A DNA stretch of 7,334 nt from CAYMTN01 sp964393335 (lineage in GTDB: Bacteria; Chloroflexota; Anaerolineae; Aggregatilineales; Aggregatilineaceae). The notes under the pieces were generated by a model. That model was not told where the DNA came from, searched no databases, and was given only the letters and a program-made list of their open reading frames with translations. Shown here one piece after another: positions 1 through 5,030 of this stretch. The translations under genes and the position numbers were made by a program. The stretch is taken from positions 1 to 7,334 of the forward strand of contig CAYMTN010000249.1 in the NCBI GenBank assembly GCA_964393335.1, given 5' to 3'. Numbering within the stretch: the first letter of the stretch is position 1; each line of letters begins with the position of its first letter.

Positions 1-1
1 T

Positions 2-472
2 GACAGCCTGCCGGTCGCCATGCCGGAACCCCACGGCGTTTTTTTGGAGATCGGGGACATGCCTACCTCGGTCCGCACTGAGCCGGACTACAACGCGCCG
101 ATCCTGGGCGCTGTATCCGCTGTGCGCCTGCCAGTGATCGGCACGACAGCGGACCGATTCTGGTTCCGCGTCCGGTGGGAGGAACGGATCGGGTGGGTGC
201 GGCGGTCGTCGTCCATCACGCTCAGCGGCGACCTGGAAGCGGCGCGCCAGGTCGCGGTCATCGGCAGTTTCGGCGCGACGCTGCGCGAAGCCCCCAGCTT
301 CACCGCGCCAATCGTTGCGACGGTGTCTGACGTGGCGCTGCCTATCACCGCCACCACCGAGGACCGGGCGTGGCTGCGCGTCATGTGGGAAGGTCGCCAG
401 CCTTGGGTGCGCCAGTCATCGTTTGTGACGGTCGAAGGCGATCTTGAGCAGGCGCTGACGGTCCGGCCATGA
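2..472 (+). CDS. SH3-like repeat protein, 3' end (5' truncated)
   Basis: This is the C-terminal part of a protein made of tandem bacterial SH3-like repeats. The frame is open to the window edge and the Met at position 20 lies inside repeat-like sequence, so the true start is probably upstream. Counting from that Met, two copies align with an exact 70-residue period: the VRTEP at 18-22 matches LREAP at 88-92, AP at 26-27 matches 96-97, GWVR near 58-61 matches PWVR at 128-131, and GDLE at 70-73 matches GDLE at 140-143. Residues 7-12 resemble the lead-in of the second copy, suggesting an earlier repeat lies outside the window. SH3-like repeats often bind cell-wall or protein ligands, but no catalytic domain is visible and no function can be assigned. 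It overlaps the exonuclease gene by 4 bp, which implies co-transcription and translational coupling. Confidence 0.78.
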   Translation, partial: DSLPVAMPEPHGVFLEIGDMPTSVRTEPDYNAPILGAVSAVRLPVIGTTADRFWFRVRWEERIGWVRRSSSITLSGDLEAARQVAVIGSFGATLREAPSFTAPIVATVSDVALPITATTEDRAWLRVMWEGRQPWVRQSSFVTVEGDLEQALTVRP

Positions 473-1017
473 CGACGGTTGATCGCGCCATCGCGCAACA
501 GGTCGCCGCGCTGCTGGAATCCGGCTGCGTGCTGATCGACCTGGAAACGACCGGCCTCAGCGACGATCCCGGCGTGGCGATCGTCGAGATCGGCCTCATC
601 GACCAGGACGGCGTCGTGCTGCTAGATACGCTGGTCAATCCGCAGCGCCCGATTCCCCCGGCGGCGTCCGCCGTGCACGGCATCACGGATCAGGACGTGG
701 CCGGTGCGCCCACCTTCGAACAGGTCCACGCGCAGTTAACCGCCTGCCTCGCAGGACAGAACGCGGTCGCGTACAACGTCGATTTTGAGCTGGCGATCCT
801 GGAGTCGGTGTGCCGCCGCCTGGATTTGGCGCTGCCAGTGCCGCACGCGTGGTTCTGCGCGATGCGCCTCTACGCCGCCTACCGGCGTAGCGCGCGTTTT
901 TTCCGGCTGGGCGCGGCCTGCAAATCCGAGCGGATCGTGGTGAGTAACGCGCACCGCGCCCTGGGCGATTGCAGCCTGACGCTCGCCCTGCTGCGCACGA
1001 TGGCAAAAAAGGCGTGA
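469..1017 (+). CDS. DnaQ-like DEDDh 3'-5' exonuclease
   Basis: A 182-residue RNase T/DnaQ-fold exonuclease, expected to remove nucleotides from 3' ends using two metal ions. Exo I is DLETTGL with D24 and E26. Exo III is AHRALGD with H162 and D167, which marks the DEDDh group. The HGIT at 70-73 is a usual DnaQ-family feature. Exo II is YNVDFELAIL at 102-111: the usual NxxFD pattern would put the metal-binding Asp at 107, but this protein has Glu there, with an Asp at 105. The length fits a stand-alone exonuclease domain, with no polymerase or GIY-YIG domain attached. The ATG overlaps the stop of the upstream SH3-repeat gene (ATGA) and has no clear Shine-Dalgarno sequence, so translation is probably coupled. 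It could act in DNA proofreading or repair or in RNA trimming; the sequence does not decide. Confidence 0.9.
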   Translation: MTTVDRAIAQQVAALLESGCVLIDLETTGLSDDPGVAIVEIGLIDQDGVVLLDTLVNPQRPIPPAASAVHGITDQDVAGAPTFEQVHAQLTACLAGQNAVAYNVDFELAILESVCRRLDLALPVPHAWFCAMRLYAAYRRSARFFRLGAACKSERIVVSNAHRALGDCSLTLALLRTMAKKA

Positions 1018-1024
1018 CGAGGAT

Positions 1025-1045
1025 ACGGACCCGGCGAGGGTACGT
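1025..1045. terminator. weak hairpin between convergent genes
   Basis: The 27-bp gap between the convergent exonuclease and miaB genes holds a short hairpin. ACCC at 1029-1032 pairs with GGGT at 1038-1041 around a 5-nt loop. After one G/A mismatch, ACG at 1025-1027 pairs with CGT at 1043-1045, touching the miaB stop codon. No T-run follows directly on either strand; on the minus strand a run of six T comes about 20 nt later, inside the exonuclease end. A shared bidirectional terminator is possible but poorly supported. Confidence 0.25.
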
Positions 1046-2457
1046 TAGCCCCGCGCCACCAGCAGCGGGACCGCGCGTACGTCGTCGGTGTGATCGGACT
1101 GGCCGGGCAGCCGCGCCTGCATGCTCCAGGGACCGGTCCACGTGATCTCGACCTGCGCCAGCCTGCCGCGCCAGTCGGTTGTCGCGTCTTCGAAAAAGAC
1201 CAGCTTGTTCTGCGGCGTGCGCCCGCGCCATTTGCCCTTGTGTTGATCCTCGACCAGCACCTCGACCGTCTGCCCCAGGAACTGGCTGTTGATTTCCGCG
1301 ACGACCTGCGCTTGCAGGTCTTCGAGCGCGGCATGGCGGCGTTTTTTCTCGTCCGGCGGCACGTCGTCCGGCATAGTGCGCTGGCTGACGGTATGCGGGC
1401 GCGGGCTGTAGCGGGCCAGGTGCACTTTATCCAGCTTGAGATCGGCCAGCAGGTCATACGTATCCTGGAACTGACCGGCGGTTTCGCCGGGGAACCCGAC
1501 GATGATGTCGCAGTGAATCGCCACGCCGGGGATGCGCGCCCGGATGCGCTCGACCAGCCGCCGGTACTGCTCGACGGTGTAACCGCGCCGCATGTTAGCC
1601 AGCACCTCGTCGTTGCCCGCCTGGACCGGGACCTCGATCTGCGGCATGACGCGCGGCAGTTCCGCGACGGTGTCCAGCAGCTCGTCGGTCATCCAGTTCG
1701 GGTGACTGGTCAAAAATCGGATGCGGTAGACGCCTTCTTCCTCGGCGACGTCGTGCACCACGCGTAATAACTGCGCCAAATTCGGCCCATCGGGAACGTC
1801 CTTCCCGTAGCGGTCCACGATCTGCCCCAACAACGTGATCTCGCGCACGCCCTGCCGCGCCAGACTGCGCACGTGGCCGACGATCTCGCCGACCGGGCGC
1901 GACTTCTCGATCCCGCGCCGGAAGGGGATAATGCAGAACGAGCACGCGTGCGAGCAGCCGTACACGACCGGCACGTGCGCGCTGACCAGCGTCCCGCGCT
2001 CGTGATCGGGCAGGATCAACGCTCCTTCGGCGTTCGCCGCCGTATCCTGCAAATCGTCGCGCGCGGCCCGCTCGGATGCTTCCAACACGCGGGCGGCGCG
2101 TTCGGACTCGCGGTCGCGCAAAAAATCGAGCATCGGCTGCGGATCGGATGGCGGCAAGAATACGTCGACGTGCGGCAGCTTTTCACGCAGCCGCAGCGGA
2201 TCGCGCACGCCGACCAGGCAGCCCATCAGCCCGATCACCTTGTCCGGCTGGTCGCGTTTGAGCTGCTCCAGCTCGCGCAGCCGCCCGTAGGCTTTGTCCT
2301 CGGCGGATTGGCGCACGACGCAGGTATTGATCACGAGAATGTCGGCAGCGCCAGGATCGGCGGCGGCGTGATGGCCGAGTCGTTCCAGCTCGGACGCCAG
2401 CCGCTGCGTGTCCGCGACGTTCATTTGACAGCCCAATGTCCAGATGTGGTAGTGCAT
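1045..2457 (-). CDS. miaB: tRNA-2-methylthio-N6-dimethylallyladenosine synthase MiaB
   Basis: A radical-SAM methylthiotransferase that converts i6A37 to ms2i6A37 in tRNAs reading UNN codons, using SAM and two [4Fe-4S] clusters in the cytoplasm. The N-terminal domain has the three cluster cysteines: C10 in LGCQMN, C46 in INTCVVR and C80 in MGCL. The radical-SAM motif CSHACSFC gives C168, C172 and C175. A TRAM-like RNA-binding domain lies at about 392-451, followed by an unusual tail of about 19 residues. At 470 residues it has normal family length. The ATG at 2457 was chosen over an in-frame codon at 2502 because GAGGA sits 6 nt before it and the protein then begins at the family's conserved MHYHIWTLGCQMN. 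The NTCVVR and GCQMN context favours MiaB over RimO or MtaB. It is the last gene of the minus-strand series, 184 bp after the channel-like gene. Confidence 0.96.
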   Translation of the reverse strand: MHYHIWTLGCQMNVADTQRLASELERLGHHAAADPGAADILVINTCVVRQSAEDKAYGRLRELEQLKRDQPDKVIGLMGCLVGVRDPLRLREKLPHVDVFLPPSDPQPMLDFLRDRESERAARVLEASERAARDDLQDTAANAEGALILPDHERGTLVSAHVPVVYGCSHACSFCIIPFRRGIEKSRPVGEIVGHVRSLARQGVREITLLGQIVDRYGKDVPDGPNLAQLLRVVHDVAEEEGVYRIRFLTSHPNWMTDELLDTVAELPRVMPQIEVPVQAGNDEVLANMRRGYTVEQYRRLVERIRARIPGVAIHCDIIVGFPGETAGQFQDTYDLLADLKLDKVHLARYSPRPHTVSQRTMPDDVPPDEKKRRHAALEDLQAQVVAEINSQFLGQTVEVLVEDQHKGKWRGRTPQNKLVFFEDATTDWRGRLAQVEITWTGPWSMQARLPGQSDHTDDVRAVPLLVARG

Positions 2458-2463
2458 TGTTGT

Positions 2464-2468
2464 TCCTC
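2464..2468 (-). promoter_or_regulatory. miaB Shine-Dalgarno sequence
   Basis: GAGGA on the minus strand, 6 nt before the ATG at 2457-2455. This spacing fixes the miaB start and excludes the longer reading from 2502. Confidence 0.85.
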
Positions 2469-2515
2469 GATGTGCTCTGGTGGCGGGCAGTGCGAGTCCC
2501 ACCCACGTTTCGTTC

Positions 2516-2571
2516 GTTTACCGTTGACCGTAGACCGTTTACAGTTCACCGTTGACCGCGTACAGCGCGCC
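2516..2571 (+). repeat. tandem 7-bp repeats, left block (GTTnACC type)
   Basis: Eight consecutive 7-bp units can be laid end to end: GTTTACC, GTTGACC, GTAGACC, GTTTACA, GTTCACC, GTTGACC, GCGTACA and GCGCGCC. The first six fit GTTnACC with few changes; the last two are degenerate. The block lies between the channel-like gene and miaB, outside any coding region. Heptanucleotide repeats of this sort are known in intergenic DNA of some bacteria such as cyanobacteria; I cannot say from one window how common this one is here. Confidence 0.85.
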
Positions 2572-2632
2572 ATACTGACGCATCACACAAAACCGATCAC
2601 GCGGCTGAGGTTCACGGCAAACGGTCTACGGT
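2527..2632. repeat. 14-bp perfect inverted repeat formed by the heptad blocks
   Basis: ACCGTAGACCGTTT at 2527-2540 is the exact reverse complement of AAACGGTCTACGGT at 2619-2632. The 78-nt loop can form a further stem, CCGCGT at 2556-2561 with ACGCGG at 2599-2604. In RNA this would give a long branched hairpin between the channel-like gene and miaB. No T-run follows, so a simple intrinsic terminator is not supported; a role in transcript stability or partial termination is only possible. Confidence 0.75.
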
Positions 2633-2636
2633 TTAC
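2609..2636 (-). repeat. tandem 7-bp repeats, right block, opposite orientation
   Basis: Four 7-bp units in the opposite orientation to the left block. On the plus strand they read GGTTCAC, GGCAAAC, GGTCTAC and GGTTTAC, which on the minus strand is GTAAACC, GTAGACC, GTTTGCC and GTGAACC. The block ends 5 bp before the stop codon of the channel-like gene. Confidence 0.8.
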
Positions 2637-2641
2637 GCCCC

Positions 2642-3751
2642 TCACGGCTTCGACTCGAACGACACGAGGCGGCGGCCCTGGTTGCGCGCCACGACCTCGG
2701 TAATCTTGCCATGCTGCGCGAATATGACCAGCGTATCCCCGGCGCGGACCGTCGCGGCAGGGTCCGGGTGAACCTGGATATCCGGCCCGCTGCCCTGCAA
2801 CACGATATCCATGTTTTCCTCGTCTTGCAGGCCGCCAATCGTCTTGCCGTCCAGAAACGAGCCGGGCGCAACGGCCAGCCGGATCATGCTGTAATCCACG
2901 TCGCCCACCGTCAGCGTCTGGGTGATCTCGATGCCGACCGCCGATCCCGCGAATACAGGCGCGGCCAGGTCGGTCGCGCTCAACACCGCTTCGACGTTCA
3001 TGAAACGCCGGATCTGCTCCGCGAACTGGTCTTCCCACATGCGCACGACAATCCGAATATCCGGGTTCAGGTCGCGGGCGCGCATCGTCACTTCCAGGTT
3101 CATGTGATCGTTGGAGGTGCAGACGATCAGCGATTGCGCTTTGCGCATCCCGGCGGTTTCGAGGGTCGCCGCCAGCCGCCCGTCCCCGACGACCAGCGGC
3201 ACGCCTAACTGGTCCAGCTCGGCCTCTTTTTCGGGCGTTGGATTGCGGTCAATGGCCACGACCTCAAACCCCATCTGCACGACGGCACGTAACACGCGCG
3301 TCCCCAGGTGCCCCACGCCCAACACGATCACATGGCGGCTGTATGTCGATGCCACAGCTTCCTCCCAGGTGTTACGATTAGTGCGCGGGTTCAAAAACAG
3401 CCCGACAAAATCGGTCACGCCGCGCGCGGCCACGTACGCCCCGATGACCGGCATGACGTACCAAAACACGATCAATTCCGTCTCGCGCGGCAGATCGGTC
3501 GGCATGCCCACGATCATCAGTGTCAGCATGGTGTACGGCAGGTCGATATACGGCAGATGCGCGTACCCGGCCTGCGCCGCCAGCTCGCCGTAGAGCCAGC
3601 CGCCGCCGAAGATCGCCACCAGCAGCACCGTGATCGGCACGCGAAACTCGCGCCAGAACACGCGCAGGTTGCGCCACACGGCCCGCGCCAACCGCCAGTT
3701 GCGGCGCATGCGCCGCCGCGATTCTGGGACGAGCAAAAGCGAATGGGGCAC
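2642..3751 (-). CDS. two-TM channel-like protein with RCK (TrkA-N/TrkA-C) domain
   Basis: A 369-residue membrane protein arranged like RCK-gated potassium channels. A basic N-terminus precedes TM1 (about 38-58); a pore-like loop (about 68-87) and TM2 (about 92-119) follow. Next comes a cytoplasmic Rossmann RCK_N domain (about 139-260) with GVGHLG (G145, G147, G150) and the acidic D168 at the end of the second strand, then an RCK_C domain (about 275-357). The loop aligns with the channel filter region but reads TLMIVGMPTDLP instead of TVGYGD, so potassium selectivity is doubtful. It may be a divergent channel or a ligand-sensing membrane protein. The start is GTG at 3751: GAAGGA precedes it by 8 nt and an in-frame TGA lies five codons upstream. 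Met15 is a weaker alternative. It follows the EamA gene by 95 bp and may share its transcript or use its own promoter. Confidence 0.87.
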   Translation of the reverse strand: MPHSLLLVPESRRRMRRNWRLARAVWRNLRVFWREFRVPITVLLVAIFGGGWLYGELAAQAGYAHLPYIDLPYTMLTLMIVGMPTDLPRETELIVFWYVMPVIGAYVAARGVTDFVGLFLNPRTNRNTWEEAVASTYSRHVIVLGVGHLGTRVLRAVVQMGFEVVAIDRNPTPEKEAELDQLGVPLVVGDGRLAATLETAGMRKAQSLIVCTSNDHMNLEVTMRARDLNPDIRIVVRMWEDQFAEQIRRFMNVEAVLSATDLAAPVFAGSAVGIEITQTLTVGDVDYSMIRLAVAPGSFLDGKTIGGLQDEENMDIVLQGSGPDIQVHPDPAATVRAGDTLVIFAQHGKITEVVARNQGRRLVSFESKP

Positions 3752-3759
3752 CGGTCCGA

Positions 3760-3765
3760 TCCTTC
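3760..3765 (-). promoter_or_regulatory. Shine-Dalgarno sequence deciding a GTG start
   Basis: GAAGGA on the minus strand, 8 nt before the GTG at 3751-3749. An in-frame TGA overlaps its left edge (3766-3764), so GTG is the first possible start of the channel-like gene. Confidence 0.75.
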
Positions 3766-3787
3766 ACATGCCACGCGGCCAGGGTCG

Positions 3788-3816
3788 ATACTGAAAGTTT
3801 AACGGATTTGAGGCAA
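3788..3816 (-). promoter_or_regulatory. possible promoter of the channel-like gene
   Basis: TTGCCT (3816-3811) and CAGTAT (3793-3788) are separated by 17 bp on the minus strand in a locally AT-richer stretch. The -35 has four matches to sigma-70 consensus and the -10 only three. The gene may instead be read through from the transporter gene. Confidence 0.25.
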
Positions 3817-3846
3817 ATTACCAGGGTTGGTTGAAAGGGGCACCGG

Positions 3847-4746
3847 TCAGGCCCGGCGCACGCGGCGAAGCTGGACGACCAACGTCCCGGCCCCGGCGAA
3901 CACCATCCCGGCGATCTCGCGGGCGGTCAGCGTCTCGTCCAGGAACAGCCACGCCAGCACCGCGAGTTGGATCAGCATCGTGTTGTTGATGATGCTCGAC
4001 TCCACCGCCGACAGCGTGCGCTGCGTGTGATTCCACAGCGTAAAGGCGAACGCCGTATTGACGACCGCCAGCCAGACGATGATCGCCCAACTCGTCACGT
4101 TGAGCGGCGGCAGCCCCTGCACGGCGATGCCAGCGGCCAGCATCACCAGCGCGCCGACGCCCATGCTGGCCACCGTCACCAGCAGCGGCGAGAGCGCGCC
4201 GCGCCGGTTGACATCCCGCCCCAGCACCGCCGACAGCGCGTTTGCCAGCATACCGGCCAACACGATCAGCAGCCCGATCACCTGACCGGTTGGGATCGAC
4301 GCCGGGTAGAAGTAAACCAGCACGCCCACCAGGTACAGCCCGATGCCGCCCCACTGCAACCGGGTCGGATATTCCGCCAGCAGCCCAATGCCCAACAGCG
4401 CGACCATGCCCGACGAAAAGCTCAGGATCAGGCTGAGTGTCACCGCTGGCAGGCGTTCCAGGCCCAGGAACTGCGCGCCCTGCGTCACCGTGTAGAACAG
4501 CAGCCCCAACACGGCCAGCCGCGCGCGGTCCCGCCCGGGCAAGCGGCGTAACGTCCCGATCCCGCCGGATCGGACCGCCAGCGGCAGCAAGCACAGGAAC
4601 GCCAGCGTATAACGCAGCCCGGCAAACGTCAGCGCCGGGATGTCCTTCAGGCCGAATTTGATCAGGATGACGGACGTAGACCACAGGAAGGTGACTAACA
4701 ACGCCTGGAACACGGCGCGCAGGTGGGACGGTTGGCGAGATTGCAT
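3847..4746 (-). CDS. EamA/DMT-family transporter under riboswitch control
   Basis: A 299-residue inner-membrane protein of the drug/metabolite transporter superfamily, with two EamA repeats (about 9-147 and 155-293) and about ten hydrophobic helices, the normal EamA size. The second repeat carries the typical end AVLAWLFLDETLT, with D270 and E271 where most members have Gly-Glu; the first has a diverged copy ending near E125. Family members export or import amino acids, nucleobases, sugars or cations, and sequence alone does not give the substrate. The ATG at 4746 was chosen because GAGGTG lies 6 nt before it; a GTG three codons earlier overlaps that site. The leader (about 4933-4747) carries a ykkC-type aptamer and an overlapping terminator, so expression should respond to a small metabolite. 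It is the first gene after the promoter at 4948-4940. Confidence 0.93.
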   Translation of the reverse strand: MQSRQPSHLRAVFQALLVTFLWSTSVILIKFGLKDIPALTFAGLRYTLAFLCLLPLAVRSGGIGTLRRLPGRDRARLAVLGLLFYTVTQGAQFLGLERLPAVTLSLILSFSSGMVALLGIGLLAEYPTRLQWGGIGLYLVGVLVYFYPASIPTGQVIGLLIVLAGMLANALSAVLGRDVNRRGALSPLLVTVASMGVGALVMLAAGIAVQGLPPLNVTSWAIIVWLAVVNTAFAFTLWNHTQRTLSAVESSIINNTMLIQLAVLAWLFLDETLTAREIAGMVFAGAGTLVVQLRRVRRA

Positions 4747-4752
4747 GACAGA

Positions 4753-4758
4753 CACCTC
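4753..4758 (-). promoter_or_regulatory. Shine-Dalgarno sequence of the EamA gene
   Basis: GAGGTG on the minus strand, 6 nt before the ATG at 4746-4744. It lies 9 nt after the terminator T-run, so the riboswitch decision is made before the ribosome site is transcribed. Confidence 0.8.
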
Positions 4759-4767
4759 AGCGAAATG

Positions 4768-4810
4768 AAAAAGGATAGAGACGCGCTCACACGCATCAAC
4801 CTATCCCCTC
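4768..4810 (-). terminator. intrinsic terminator of the riboswitch expression platform
   Basis: On the minus strand GGATAG (4806-4801) pairs with CTATCC (4778-4773). The stem extends through G.U pairs and one A-U pair (4807-4810 with 4772-4769). A second stem stacks inside, GATGCGT (4797-4791) with GCGCGTC (4786-4780), capped by GTGA, a GNRA-type loop. Five T follow the outer stem (4772-4768). The left arm is the last conserved segment of the upstream aptamer (4811-4800), so terminator and folded aptamer exclude each other. Ligand binding should block termination and allow transporter synthesis. Confidence 0.88.
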
Positions 4811-4917
4811 TGGCATTTTGTGCCTGTCAGGTGCCTGCCGCCGCCTGGGGTAACCAGGGGCGGCGTTCTGCTGCGCTCGGTCCAGGCCCGGCGGAACCCG
4901 GCGGAACCCTAGCAGCC
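4800..4917 (-). ncRNA. ykkC-family riboswitch aptamer (ligand subtype unassigned)
   Basis: The minus-strand leader matches the ykkC RNA architecture. The P1 stem GCTGC (4916-4912) pairs with GCAGC (4874-4870). It encloses the hallmark CTAGGGTTCCG (4912-4902), a small hairpin CCGG/CCGG (about 4901-4898 with 4891-4888, in a locally duplicated stretch) and CCTGGACCGAG (4886-4876), which resembles the conserved ACTGGTCCGAG. A strong variable hairpin follows (4865-4839, loop 4853-4849, with a CC bulge at 4860-4859). The 3' domain then has GGCA-CAAAA-TGCC (4824-4812) and AGAGGGGATAGG (4811-4800), which align with GGGATAGAAGCCC and AGGCGGGTAGG as I recall them from the PRPP riboswitch. ykkC subtypes sense guanidine (1), ppGpp (2a), PRPP (2b) and nucleoside diphosphates (2d). 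The 3' segment looks closer to subtype 2 than to guanidine-I, but it differs from each form I remember. The family match is strong; the ligand is unknown. Confidence 0.85.
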
Positions 4918-4939
4918 CTTCAGTTGACGTGACGTTTGT

Positions 4940-4948
4940 ATTATATCA
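4940..4948 (-). promoter_or_regulatory. extended -10 promoter of the riboswitch-EamA transcript
   Basis: TGATATAAT on the minus strand (4948-4940) is a perfect TATAAT with the TGn extension of extended -10 promoters. No good -35 hexamer lies 16-18 bp upstream, as is usual for this promoter class. A start near 4933 would leave about 16 nt before the aptamer P1 stem, a normal layout for a riboswitch leader. It lies 82 bp past the kinase stop codon, so the transporter need not depend on kinase transcription. Confidence 0.72.
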
Positions 4949-5030
4949 CGCGCGGCTCAGAAATCGTACTGCTCGCAAGATCGTTTGGCAGCGCGCACCA
5001 TGTGACCTGGCCCTGCACAGCCGGGGCGGG

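Noticed and set aside
20..22. ATG at 20 as the true start of the SH3-repeat gene
   Set aside because: The frame is open upstream to the window edge, sequence on both sides of this Met looks like part of a repeat, and no Shine-Dalgarno sequence is visible.
2458..2502. Upstream in-frame start for MiaB at 2502 (15 extra residues)
   Set aside because: The ATG at 2457 has GAGGA at 6 nt and begins at the conserved family N-terminus; the extra residues resemble no MiaB sequence.
2516..2636. CRISPR array
   Set aside because: The units are 7 bp and directly adjacent with no spacers, and no cas gene is present.
1090..2703. Long open frames on the plus strand opposite miaB, and similar ones opposite the EamA and kinase genes
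   Set aside because: They lie antisense to well-supported conserved genes, have Arg/Ala/Pro-rich compositions typical of GC-rich shadow frames, and show no recognisable domain.
3745..3848. 12-bp direct repeat GGGGCACCGGTC at 3745-3756 and 3837-3848 as a mobile-element footprint
   Set aside because: A 12-bp match is expected about once by chance in a window this size, and no mobile gene or inverted end lies between the copies.
4747..4755. GTG start for the EamA gene at 4755
   Set aside because: This codon overlaps the Shine-Dalgarno sequence GAGGTG, which is correctly spaced for the ATG at 4746.
4800..4917. Calling the aptamer a guanidine-I riboswitch and the transporter a guanidine exporter
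   Set aside because: The 5' half is shared by all ykkC subtypes. The 3' segment AGAGGGGATAGG does not match the guanidine-I ending as I recall it, and guanidine exporters are usually small SMR proteins, not ten-helix EamA proteins. The ligand is left open.
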